Origin: Lottiidibacillus patelloidae | Lineage (GTDB): Bacteria; Bacillota; Bacilli; Bacillales; SA5d-4 | Direction: 5' to 3' | Assembly (NCBI RefSeq): GCF_002262935.1 | Contig: NZ_NPIA01000003.1 | Span: 248,001 to 312,000 of the forward strand | Length of the DNA: 64,000 nucleotides | Shown: one piece after another, positions 10,601 through 17,677 of the stretch | How the letters are laid out: the number at the start of each line of letters is the position of its first letter | How positions within the stretch are numbered: position 1 is the first letter of the stretch | The notes under the pieces: generated by a model | Told to the model about the DNA's origin: nothing | What the model saw: the letters and a program-made list of their open reading frames with translations, nothing else | Database searches by the model: none | Position numbers and translations under genes: made by a program

Positions 10601-11523
10601 ATAATTGGCAACAAATTGTTGATTTATTAGATGATTATTTGTATTGGTTATTAAAAAATAGTGAAGAATCTTCCCATACGTATATTAAACTTGGGGGACT
10701 TGAAGTATATAAAAACTTTGATTTACAAGCCACTTCGGAATTATTATCACTTTGGAGTTCAAACGAAAATATTAAGGAAAACCGTATTGCCTTTTTTGAG
10801 CAGAAATCGTTGGAAAATCAACAATCGGATTACGATTCTTTAGACGATATTTTTGATGACATTACTATGTCTGATCCAGAAAACCAATCGATTGAGACAA
10901 GAGTTTGCGATTTTTGTAATGAAGGTTTTGCTGCAGCGCAAATCATTGAACTTGATGATGGAAGGGAAAGGTGCATCCATTGTCACAACAGTGCAGTTGA
11001 TAATGTTTCTGAAGTAGTTGAATTGTATAAGGAAGTCCGCCAATTCATGGTTGATCAATTCGGTATAACCCTTCGTGAAGATATAACTATTGAGGTTAAA
11101 AGTAGTAAAGAAATAAATGAAGAAAGCGGAAGAACATTTACAACTACTGAAAACTTTGACCCTCGTATTACTGGTAAAGCAATAATGACTGCAAGTGGTC
11201 AAGCAAAGATTATGCTGGAAAACGGAGCAACTAAAATCCAAACGATGGCGACAATAGCTCATGAATTAACTCATATTTGGCAATTTGATAATTTAGAAAT
11301 AGATTTTATGGGTATTGAAGATATTGAAGGCCATGCAACATGGGTAGAGGTCTACCTTTGTGAAATGCTAGGTGAAAAGGATTTTGCTTATCGTCTAAGA
11401 GAAGAAATGGAATATCGAGATGATGAGTATGGAAGAGGGTACAGAAAGATTGTTGAAGATTTAAAAAATAACACGGAAATTTTCACTCCATTTTCAATGT
11501 TTAACGTTAAAGTTGTTAAATAA
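7636..11523 (+). CDS. Membrane protein: inactive helicase-like module plus LIM-like zinc knuckle and DA1-like metallopeptidase
   Basis: 1295 residues, overlapping the previous gene by 4 bp. About five membrane helices lie in residues 1-200. Residues about 290-900 run like a superfamily 2 helicase: IIVITPSDKKS resembles motif Ia, YDLMVTKPLDLL resembles a TTP-type motif, and VFVLEGEKL (403-411) sits where a DEAH box would be. No Walker A GKT is seen and the acidic pair is lost, so the module is probably not an ATPase. Cys pairs at 1091/1094 and 1113/1116 form a zinc knuckle, followed by SAVDN as in plant DA1 proteins. H1209-E-x-x-H1213 with E1231 in EGHATW matches the DA1-like peptidase site. 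Last gene of the operon. The peptidase call is firm; the helicase call is moderate. Confidence 0.75.
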   Translation: MIKTIIITFFAYGLLILLLGSLNYKKKERNLQLWVPVLLFLFATTILSIDYYIPFKLVQIVEGMFPNLLLKGYLLANILLLTLFVALKSIGRSGHFAFKKFATTSFFTSIKKRIPSNILKAIQQEKYIGYKKINYDWIINPAFTFPRKAFLYGTYVCIGINVVAILASQMGELSFLVTILPRFPILSLLLFLEFYWYLSGNNPKQQKEIYKGKDASFQYKTNYKSLYDDYKTTLNQGILLDREFSKPGGNNISFSYEKLSNNQSTQAKINQVCTKLKMKNVKINESYCEVLRDLLEDKDVLVGDVNYNDISPYLFAAIETMLLTNKKIIVITPSDKKSVTNWLRKSINDLNGLDYFWNIAAIEDVMEQNIDYDLMVTKPLDLLSDAGLAFIKKHSATTNVEAVFVLEGEKLLAEYSSPLHIFMNCLRDITEKDPQIGIFTDMYYEVEHHVRTVFNTTPAITHASIPRENSIYFIGWKKELNSKCSKQLIPTIHRNSEFESTLALPAMKHGVKKITLLEDKAITTKENLNEIFNNYKNQLSNFGIDLKSRTTILEDIIRSYEQWNLPVENENFLIINDQENNIVNSLVNNWSLGKNNSFIHIISPPYLLRDYLTANFDYFLENRKAVAPFSVRLAYTKARLAWTLIQRLSLSYLPEEKVEIYLKQANIKKLSVMEGIKELFKQTLRVDRRLLNSIDVTYKNVFNQKKMQYSTEKYYSLLLSPNQDTTRKMFSFYKIVSQEGQLLGDILGGHIFQNYLPGQIKCWQGKRFQIEKIDEEAQQIDVFFEESKDEAFYKHDQTFIITGEASHVSCDEVITKYFHFNFSSIEISFEVETHGYFSFHDEINLVGNSTTYVPLNAHRRVQTKREYDNGNILEIQVKSYGDKIKNRNKVAYTLSFLLNEVFRSLYPHTYQYISVCSPYNIFEMEQGENDHREKESTIEEKQYDRRIKQYIPKMTPYHNEVELNDDKTIKLYIFEDSPIHVGMIESIKHNWQQIVDLLDDYLYWLLKNSEESSHTYIKLGGLEVYKNFDLQATSELLSLWSSNENIKENRIAFFEQKSLENQQSDYDSLDDIFDDITMSDPENQSIETRVCDFCNEGFAAAQIIELDDGRERCIHCHNSAVDNVSEVVELYKEVRQFMVDQFGITLREDITIEVKSSKEINEESGRTFTTTENFDPRITGKAIMTASGQAKIMLENGATKIQTMATIAHELTHIWQFDNLEIDFMGIEDIEGHATWVEVYLCEMLGEKDFAYRLREEMEYRDDEYGRGYRKIVEDLKNNTEIFTPFSMFNVKVVK

Positions 11524-11538
11524 AGTTAATTCTTCATT

Positions 11539-11564
11539 AAGCGTCCGTCTCGGGCGCTTTTTTT
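11539..11564 (+). terminator. Rho-independent terminator of the tubulin/VWA operon
   Basis: AAGCGTCCG pairs with CGGGCGCTT around a TCT loop (one G-U pair), followed by seven T. It ends the four-gene operon. Confidence 0.88.
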
Positions 11565-11591
11565 GAAATATCTTTGTATGTGTTATATTAT
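11563..11591 (+). promoter_or_regulatory. Candidate sigma-A promoter for the OsmC-type selenoprotein gene
   Basis: TTGAAA at 11563-11568 and TATTAT at 11586-11591 are 17 bp apart, 35 bp upstream of the start codon. The -35 box overlaps the T-run of the preceding terminator. Confidence 0.45.
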
Positions 11592-11626
11592 TTAGAAAAT
11601 AATCAGGAAAGGCTAGGTGAAAAAGT

Positions 11627-12100
11627 ATGAAAAAGAAAGACCCAATTGAGATAGCTAACATTAAGATCGTACAAGATGATGGTCCAAATCGGAGAGCTTT
11701 TATTGGTGATTTTAAAGATCCTATACATTTTGGAGTACATAGTGGTGTGAAAGCTTTCTATAAAATAGAAACTGATATTGAATATCCGTCAACACTTGAC
11801 CATATTATCGCAGCTGCTGGAGGCTGACTTACTGGTACTTTTTCAGGCGCGCTGGAGGCGCGTAATATTAAGACTAAGCCAAATAACCTTACTGCCAATA
11901 TTAAAGGAATTATTGATGCTCCCGATGGAGTCCTAAAAATTACTGAGATTATCTCAGATTTTATGATTAAAGTAGAAAATGAAGAGCAAAAGCAAGTTGT
12001 TGAAAGAATATTTCCAGTTTTTCCAAAATATTGTCCTGTAGCCCAAACTTTAGAAGGTGCAGTAAAATTTACGTACAATTTACAAGTAACATTAAAATAG
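11627..12100 (+). CDS. OsmC-family peroxidase-like selenoprotein (TGA read as Sec at residue 67)
   Basis: Read through the TGA at 11825-11827, the frame gives 157 residues ending at TAG 12098-12100. Both halves are needed for an OsmC fold: the first ends in HIIAAAGG, the second continues LTGTFSGALEAR and later carries YCPVAQTL with the second conserved Cys (residue 136). OsmC/Ohr proteins reduce peroxides with two Cys; the TGA replaces exactly the first, peroxide-attacking Cys. A SECIS-like hairpin follows the TGA. An AGGTGA ribosome site lies 6 bp before ATG. The gene stands alone between two terminators. A plain nonsense mutation is the alternative, but the location at the catalytic residue and the intact downstream frame argue against it. 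Standard gene callers would stop at 66 residues. Confidence 0.85.
11825..11863 (+). promoter_or_regulatory. Bacterial SECIS element and Sec codon of the OsmC-type gene
   Basis: After TGA (11825-11827) come 25 nt, the last six being the 5' arm GCGCGC. A 5-nt loop TGGAG (11853-11857) and the arm GCGCGT follow. The stem is 6 bp with one G-U. A G in the first two loop positions and the 25-nt distance fit the published bacterial SECIS model as I recall it. Confidence 0.75.
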
Positions 12101-12137
12101 AATAAAACCAGGCTTAACGGCCCGGTTTTATTTTTTA
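12101..12137. terminator. Bidirectional terminator between convergent genes
   Basis: AATAAAACC pairs with GGTTTTATT, with an inner GGC/GCC after one mismatch. A and T tracts on both sides let it serve the OsmC-type gene and the convergent subtilase gene. Confidence 0.8.
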
Positions 12138-12140
12138 AAC

Positions 12141-14234
12141 TTAATAATATTCATTAAAGAATTTCTTAGCAATTGATGCATACTCACCCTTAGTTACTGC
12201 CTCAAACGGATTTAATACTGCAAGAATTTCTCCATTTTCAAATACATATTCAACAGGGAAATAGCCACGATCAATTGCTAGTTGTACATAACCTTTTAAT
12301 TCTGAAGGGATATCTGTTTGATCTTTTACTACAACGTTAAAATTTACTCCTTGATAAGTCCAAACAGCAGTTATTGTCTGACCGGCTAAAGCATGAGCCT
12401 CATTCTGTAAATTTAGTGACTGGATCATCGCGTAAGATAAATCTACTTTAGAAACCGCTCCATTCGGGTTAAATTTGTTTCCATTAGAGAGCATAACTTG
12501 ATCCGATAGATGTGAAGCATCGTTAAATACTCCTCCACGTGCCGTAACAGCTGCAACAAATGGCATTTCTTCTGCTGAAACATCTGTATAAGAAGTATTA
12601 TCTAAAGATTGACGAATTCCCGCTCCCATAACTAGATACTTAGCTAGCTCGATACGAGTTAACTTTTCATTTGGGTAATAGTTACCATTTGTGTCAACAT
12701 TAATTAACCTTTCATTTAATGCGAAGGTTACATCTTCTGCGTCTGTGTCAGCAGCGGCATTCGCAAAATGTTGAAGTGTATTTAATGTTTTACCGTAGCC
12801 TTTCTTATTATAAACTTCATCTACAGCAGCATATGCATTTACGTAACCAGCTCCAACTTCCCAAGGTTCATAGCCAGGCATATTTGTAGCTGTATTTTGA
12901 ATAATTGTTTTTACTTCATCTGGTGACAATGTTGGATCTGCGTCTAACATTAATGCTACAACACCTGCGATATGTGGTGCTGCCATTGAAGTACCACTTA
13001 GAGTAGTATAGAAAGGCATTGTGCCTGGATCTTGATTTGATATATCTTTCGTAGTCCCAAGTGCCCCGATAGGTGAAATAACACGTGTTGATATAATATC
13101 AGTACCTGGTGCAGTAATCGAAGGTGCGTCTACCCAAGTAAACTCTTTCCCATCAACAGTAACAGTACCACCGTTATTTTCTAATCCACGAGATGATGAA
13201 TCTGAAAGTTTTCCATACTTATCACCATTAGCTACTGTAATTACCCATGGTGCTTTTTTGAAGTTTCCGGTAATTGTATGCTCACCGTCTCTTCCTGAGT
13301 TTCCAGCTGAGAAAACAACTACAATACCACGATCATAACACTTTTTTGTAGCTAAATTTGTAGGGTGTTCAGGATCAAAATCTGTACCGATATCACCTGT
13401 GCTGCCCCAAGAATTTGTTACGACACGAATGTTATATTTGAACTGATTTGTAATAGCATAATCAAAGCCAGTTAAAGTATCTAAAATGAAAAGACCAGCA
13501 CCCGAGCCATATCCAATTAAATCTGCCCCAGGAGCAACACCTTCATATTTACCTGCCGACATTGCACCAGTTCCACCGACAATTCCAGCAACGTGTGTTC
13601 CGTGACCACCAGTATGGTCAGTTGTTGGCACATCTTCTGTGTATGTAACAGGAAGGATACTACTTAATGCGTTTAAATTAGTGCCGCCATATACATTTTG
13701 AACAAGATTCTTACCATATTCTAAATCTTTATGCGTTCCGTCAATTCCACTGTCGTTGACGATTACACCAATACCATTTCCACTTACAGGTAATCCACCG
13801 TTTCTACTTTGAAAATCAGCGTCTTCATGAACTTTTTGTGCGCCAATTAATTTCGTGGATCTTTCTAAATCATATTGTAGTTCTCGATTTAAATAAATCG
13901 AACGGACTTGATCACTATTTTGCAACTGATTAATTTGCTCTGGTGTAGCAATAACTCCAGCCATAGGAAGGCTTTGTAGTGTTATTCCATTGGTAATACC
14001 AAGGTTTGATAATAAATTTACATCTGCCAAACTAGGTGCACCAGAACCATTAAAAGTTACAATTACCTCTAATACTTCATTAGAATCCTCATCTAAAGCT
14101 TTTTGTAAATGCGGACCTATTACAGCAACAGCAGACGTTGAGTCCATATTTACCATCGTAGCATTGCTGCTAAATGGAGCAATAATAACGCTCAACATTA
14201 ATACAAAAGTAAATAATATTGATTTAACTTTCAT
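12141..14234 (-). CDS. Secreted subtilisin-like (S8) serine protease with C-terminal SLH-like repeats
   Basis: 697 residues with a signal peptide (KVKSILFTFVLMLSVIIAPF) and an AAGGGGGAG ribosome site. An inhibitor-type propeptide probably covers residues 40-120. The catalytic triad is D161 (NDSGID), H211 (HGTHVAG) and S416 (GTSMAAPH), with the oxyanion Asn in NSWGS. After residue 500 come about three degenerate S-layer-homology repeats (YPNEKLTRIELAKYL, FNPNGAVSKVDLSYAM, and a weaker last one around EAVTKGEYA), which would hold the enzyme to the cell wall. The likely role is extracellular protein breakdown or wall-associated processing. It is monocistronic and convergent with the OsmC-type gene. 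Alternative exact propeptide and cleavage sites cannot be settled by eye. Confidence 0.9.
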   Translation of the reverse strand: MKVKSILFTFVLMLSVIIAPFSSNATMVNMDSTSAVAVIGPHLQKALDEDSNEVLEVIVTFNGSGAPSLADVNLLSNLGITNGITLQSLPMAGVIATPEQINQLQNSDQVRSIYLNRELQYDLERSTKLIGAQKVHEDADFQSRNGGLPVSGNGIGVIVNDSGIDGTHKDLEYGKNLVQNVYGGTNLNALSSILPVTYTEDVPTTDHTGGHGTHVAGIVGGTGAMSAGKYEGVAPGADLIGYGSGAGLFILDTLTGFDYAITNQFKYNIRVVTNSWGSTGDIGTDFDPEHPTNLATKKCYDRGIVVVFSAGNSGRDGEHTITGNFKKAPWVITVANGDKYGKLSDSSSRGLENNGGTVTVDGKEFTWVDAPSITAPGTDIISTRVISPIGALGTTKDISNQDPGTMPFYTTLSGTSMAAPHIAGVVALMLDADPTLSPDEVKTIIQNTATNMPGYEPWEVGAGYVNAYAAVDEVYNKKGYGKTLNTLQHFANAAADTDAEDVTFALNERLINVDTNGNYYPNEKLTRIELAKYLVMGAGIRQSLDNTSYTDVSAEEMPFVAAVTARGGVFNDASHLSDQVMLSNGNKFNPNGAVSKVDLSYAMIQSLNLQNEAHALAGQTITAVWTYQGVNFNVVVKDQTDIPSELKGYVQLAIDRGYFPVEYVFENGEILAVLNPFEAVTKGEYASIAKKFFNEYY

Positions 14235-14408
14235 TCAATCATTCTCCCCCTTAATTCAGAATTTTCATTTTTTATTACAAAACAATTATCTCTTGTCTAA
14301 GGGGGGCTTACAATTATGCAAAAGTAATAATTGAAATTAGCTTATTTCCTATTTCTTGTATATGTTTAGGACTATGGTAAAAATAAAAGTAGTACATAAA
14401 ATATGTCG

Positions 14409-14430
14409 AAAAAAAAGAGCCAAAAGGCTC
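14409..14430 (-). terminator. Terminator of the SplA-like gene
   Basis: On the minus strand GAGCC-TTTT-GGCTC is followed by a run of T. The stem begins inside the stop codon of the gene. Confidence 0.75.
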
Positions 14431-14680
14431 ATATTTCATATTGATTCTGTTGCTTAACCATTTCTTCATATGCTGTATTTGCTTCTTCTTCAGAAGTATA
14501 AATTGCATCATCATCCTCAATAGTATGAAAAGTTTCATGTAAAAACAAGGCAACTTGATTTGGATCTTTTGGGTGTTCAACAATCTCCGCTTGGGCTACA
14601 TTTGCAACAGAAGGAATGTGCGGATTTCGATATATAACATACACATCTTCTCCAGCTTTTAGGTTATTTGGGTCATTCAT
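14429..14680 (-). CDS. splA: SplA-family transcriptional regulator
   Basis: 83 residues from an ATG placed 7 bp after AAAGGAG; a longer frame starting at 14713 lacks such a site. The run EDVYVIYRNPH and the following EIVEHPKDPNQVALFL resemble SplA of Bacillus, the small regulator of the spore photoproduct lyase operon. In B. subtilis splA sits directly upstream of splB (the DNA-repair radical SAM enzyme), but no splB is seen here, because the gene is followed at once by its own terminator. Either splB lies elsewhere or this paralogue has another target. Family assignment rests on remembered sequence similarity, so confidence is moderate. Confidence 0.62.
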   Translation of the reverse strand: MNDPNNLKAGEDVYVIYRNPHIPSVANVAQAEIVEHPKDPNQVALFLHETFHTIEDDDAIYTSEEEANTAYEEMVKQQNQYEI

Positions 14681-14816
14681 TTTAAAACTCCTTTCCTTAT
14701 GTATTATTTTCAATTATTTTAGGTATTTCATACTAAAATTATTAGTTCCTTTAACAAGAGATTTCTGGTCACATATACATATTAATACAATTATCTAATG
14801 GAAAGTGGGGATTTCC

Positions 14817-15236
14817 TTGAATGTACTAAAAGGAATGAAAATACAACTTCCAGTAACAGCTAAGATGTTGTCTCACATGTTAAACGGAAAGAAGTTTAAG
14901 TACATAAAAAGTCTTAAGGTTAATATAGATGAGCCTTTTATTAAGATAGAAGTTACTTTTCTCTTATTGAAGTTTGAATTTAAAGCGGAAATTATGATTA
15001 TTCCATACACTACTAAAGGTAGTCGAAGCGTCAAGTTTAAAATAATAAACATAAAGCCAAAATTATTAACTTTAATAAAGCTTTTTTCTTTTAATAAACA
15101 CAAGTTTATAACGCTAAATAAAGGATATATTTTTATAAATTTGAATGGTATTAAAAAAGTAAAAGAAATAAAATATGGAAAAATAACAGAAATACAAATT
15201 AAAAATAAAATCCTATGGTGCAAAATAGAAGTATAA
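14817..15236 (+). CDS. Hypothetical basic protein
   Basis: 139 residues if started at TTG 14817, 6 bp after a GTGGGG ribosome site; a GTG at 14805 is the alternative. No family recognised. It is Lys/Ile rich with alternating hydrophobic and charged stretches (PFIKIEVTFLLLKFEFKAEIMII), suggesting a small beta-rich lipid-binding or membrane-surface fold. No signal peptide or membrane helix is evident. It is monocistronic. Codon use looks like the rest of the window, so it is probably a real gene, but nothing indicates its function. Confidence 0.55.
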   Translation: MNVLKGMKIQLPVTAKMLSHMLNGKKFKYIKSLKVNIDEPFIKIEVTFLLLKFEFKAEIMIIPYTTKGSRSVKFKIINIKPKLLTLIKLFSFNKHKFITLNKGYIFINLNGIKKVKEIKYGKITEIQIKNKILWCKIEV

Positions 15237-15350
15237 CGTTTCTAAATAAGATGATTCAATGGACGAATTACACATTTATTCCCACATATAATTTGTGCTT
15301 TTTAATGTAAACTAATCGTGTAATAACTATTGTAAAGGGAGGTCTTTCGA

Positions 15351-16139
15351 TTGAAAAAGTATTTCGCAATAGCTATTACCACTTTTGCATTAATGTTCTC
15401 AGTTGCATGTAATGAAACAAGCGAAGATGCAATGGATAGTTACGTTAACCCAAATGAACGTAACTATGAGATGACAGAAGTAAATTATGATAATGGACCA
15501 ATTGGGGAAATGAAGTCACTGGATACTAAAATTCCAAGTCATAAATTCCCGCATAGTACAATTATTAAAAAAGATGTGAGAATTTATAAATTAAATGCTG
15601 GACAAATTCCAGGCATGAATAAACAAACACCTGATGGAAAAACGCCAACTGCGAAAACTCCGGCGCAACAAGTGCCAGCTAAGGAAGCACCGACAGAGAA
15701 GGCACCAACTACAGAGGTTGCTCCTGATCGAGGAGAACAAAAGACAGAAGCTACTAATGGATTAAGTGAATTCGAATCCAAGGTAGTAGAACTTACAAAT
15801 GTTGAAAGACAAAAAAATGGTTTACCACCATTAAAAGTCGATACTTCATTAAGTTCTGTTGCAAGAAAAAAGTCAGATGATATGCAAGCTAAAAACTATT
15901 TTTCACACACTAGTCCAACGTACGGATCACCCTTCGATATGATTCGTGACTTTGGTATATCGTATAAAACTGCAGGGGAAAACATCGCCAAAGGTCAAAC
16001 TTCTCCTCAAAGTGTAGTGAATGGTTGGATGAACAGTGAAGGACACCGTAAGAATATTTTAAGTAAAGACTTTACACATATCGGTGTTGGATTTAATGAC
16101 AGTGGTAAGTATTGGACACAAATGTTTATTGGTAAATAA
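15351..16139 (+). CDS. Secreted CAP-domain (SCP/PR1) protein, likely lipoprotein
   Basis: 262 residues from a TTG start 7 bp after AAAGGGAGGT. A hydrophobic leader ends in SVAC at residues 17-20, a plausible though not ideal lipobox. Residues 80-130 are a Pro/Thr/Lys spacer (KTPTAKTPAQQVPAK). The CAP domain follows from about 140, with conserved HTSPTYGSPFDM, AGENIAKGQ and GWMNSEGHRKNIL. It resembles YkwD-type proteins of bacilli, which are surface proteins of unclear activity. Monocistronic, with its own terminator. The family call is firm; function is not known. Confidence 0.85.
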   Translation: MKKYFAIAITTFALMFSVACNETSEDAMDSYVNPNERNYEMTEVNYDNGPIGEMKSLDTKIPSHKFPHSTIIKKDVRIYKLNAGQIPGMNKQTPDGKTPTAKTPAQQVPAKEAPTEKAPTTEVAPDRGEQKTEATNGLSEFESKVVELTNVERQKNGLPPLKVDTSLSSVARKKSDDMQAKNYFSHTSPTYGSPFDMIRDFGISYKTAGENIAKGQTSPQSVVNGWMNSEGHRKNILSKDFTHIGVGFNDSGKYWTQMFIGK

Positions 16140-16152
16140 AAATGATTAAGAT

Positions 16153-16186
16153 GAAATCGGCATTTAACTGCCGGTTTCTTTTTTTT
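16153..16186 (+). terminator. Terminator of the CAP-domain gene
   Basis: GAAATCGGCA pairs with TGCCGGTTTC around TTTAAC (one G-U), followed by a long T run. Confidence 0.85.
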
Positions 16187-16256
16187 AGAAGGAATTTTAT
16201 ATATAAATGTATAAGTTAGTAATTATAAATAACTAGCAATAATACAAGGAGAGCGA

Positions 16257-16781
16257 ATGATGAATTTTAAAATAGAAGAGGCAATAGAAATTTTAGAACG
16301 GACTCCTAAAGTTTTGCATGCTTTATTAGGTGGTCTTTCATTAAATTGGATTGATTGTCATGAAGGAGATGGCACATGGTCTCCAAAAGAAGTTTTAGCA
16401 CATCTTATTGAAGGGGAGAATGAAGACTGGATTAAACGGTTAGAGCTATGCATCGAACATGGCGTGAACAAGCCATTTAAACCATTTGATCGATTTAGCC
16501 ACTTGCAATATGTAAATAAAAAAACAATGGAAGAATTACTTAATACTTTTTCTGAACTTAGATATAACAACATACTAAGGCTCAACCAACTAATTACATC
16601 ACCGAAAACTCTTGAATTAAAAGGAAGACATCCTGATTTTGGAACTGTAACTGTTAAAGAGTTGCTCGCAACTTGGGTGTCTCATGACTTAAACCATATT
16701 GTACAAATCAATCGAACCATGGCCAACCGATATCGAGATGATGTTGGTCCGTGGATAGAATATTTAGGAATTTATAGATGA
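16257..16781 (+). CDS. DinB-like (YfiT/DinB_2) family protein
   Basis: 174 residues; AAGGAGAG precedes a double ATG. Helical bundle protein with the metal-ligand pattern of the DinB-like fold: His in VLAHLIEGE near residue 47 and the pair in SHDLNHIVQI near 140. Family members include thiol transferases that use bacillithiol or mycothiol and many damage-induced proteins of unknown substrate. No specific partner is suggested by its neighbours. A second DinB-like gene lies at 63146-63625. Confidence 0.8.
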   Translation: MMNFKIEEAIEILERTPKVLHALLGGLSLNWIDCHEGDGTWSPKEVLAHLIEGENEDWIKRLELCIEHGVNKPFKPFDRFSHLQYVNKKTMEELLNTFSELRYNNILRLNQLITSPKTLELKGRHPDFGTVTVKELLATWVSHDLNHIVQINRTMANRYRDDVGPWIEYLGIYR

Positions 16782-16871
16782 ACTTACAAATGAAAATAGC
16801 TATTTAATACCTCAAAATACGATGTAAATGGACACAATAATAAAGAGTTCGTACATCAAGGAGGTTTTTTA

Positions 16872-17507
16872 ATGTCATCATCAACACTAGAAAAAAGAGA
16901 CTTTTATACCGTAGTCAATGATCGACATTCTGTTAAAAAATATGACCCGACCCATACGATGACAGAAGATGAAGTGAAGGAACTAATTGTTAATACACAA
17001 AAAGCTCCTTCAGCTTGGAACTTACAGCATTGGAAGTTTTTAATAATTGATAAAAAAGAAATGAAGGAAAAAGTATTGCCGATTGCATATGGACAAGAAC
17101 AAGTGATTACCGCTTCAATCGTTGTCTGTATTTTAGCTGATATTGAAGCAAATAAAAATGCCGAGCCAATTTTTTCTGACGCTGTTGATAAAGGTTATAT
17201 GACAAAGGAAATAAAAGACAGCCTAATTGGACAAATTGAAGGAGCTTACACAATTCCAGATATGGGTAAGGACCAAGGAATCATGAACTCTTCTTTGGCA
17301 GCAATGCAACTAATGTTAGTTGCCAAAGCGATGGACTATGATACTTGTCCAATGGGTGGATTTGACCGCCAAAAAATGATTGAAGAATTTAATATACCTT
17401 CAAGATATATTCCAACAATGCTCATTTCTGTAGGTAAGGCAAGTGAACCAGCTTATCCTAGTTCAAGATTTACATTTGATGAAGTAACTATTTTTAATAG
17501 CTTTTAA
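16872..17507 (+). CDS. Nitroreductase-family FMN protein
   Basis: 211 residues; AAGGAGG precedes ATG. Typical nitroreductase features are the N-terminal DRHSVKKYDPTHTM (FMN phosphate contact), APSAWNLQHWKFLII, and the C-terminal ISVGKASEPAYPSSRF. These enzymes use NAD(P)H and FMN to reduce quinones, nitro groups or flavins in the cytoplasm. Substrate cannot be predicted. It is about 90 bp downstream of the DinB-like gene and may share its transcript; it ends at its own terminator. Confidence 0.88.
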   Translation: MSSSTLEKRDFYTVVNDRHSVKKYDPTHTMTEDEVKELIVNTQKAPSAWNLQHWKFLIIDKKEMKEKVLPIAYGQEQVITASIVVCILADIEANKNAEPIFSDAVDKGYMTKEIKDSLIGQIEGAYTIPDMGKDQGIMNSSLAAMQLMLVAKAMDYDTCPMGGFDRQKMIEEFNIPSRYIPTMLISVGKASEPAYPSSRFTFDEVTIFNSF

Positions 17508-17511
17508 TGTA

Positions 17512-17538
17512 AAAACATCCCTTTATGGGGTGTTTTTT
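17512..17538 (+). terminator. Terminator of the nitroreductase gene
   Basis: AAAACATCCC pairs with GGGGTGTTTT around TTTAT, followed by T residues. Confidence 0.82.
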
Positions 17539-17677
17539 AAGATAGCTTTGCTCACGTCTTAGTAATGAATAATCAAAAAAAATAGGAGATTGTTTTTTTA
17601 TTGGTATGTTCGGGTAACATAAGAATAAGTAAATAAAAGACACTCTTTTTAATAAGATGAGTAAGGGGGAAGAACTC

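Noticed and set aside
1-11523. TerY/Ter tellurium-resistance system
   Set aside because: A VWA protein is present, but no TerD-domain, TerC or PP2C partner is seen; the tubulin-like gene sets it apart.
11825-11827. TGA as an ordinary nonsense mutation or sequencing error
   Set aside because: It falls on the one residue expected to be Sec, the frame stays intact beyond it, a SECIS-like hairpin follows, and a second gene in the window shows the same arrangement.
11758-12078. 106-codon open frame on the minus strand across the OsmC-type gene
   Set aside because: It exists only because the opposite strand is coding; no ribosome site, and the plus-strand read-through explains the sequence better.
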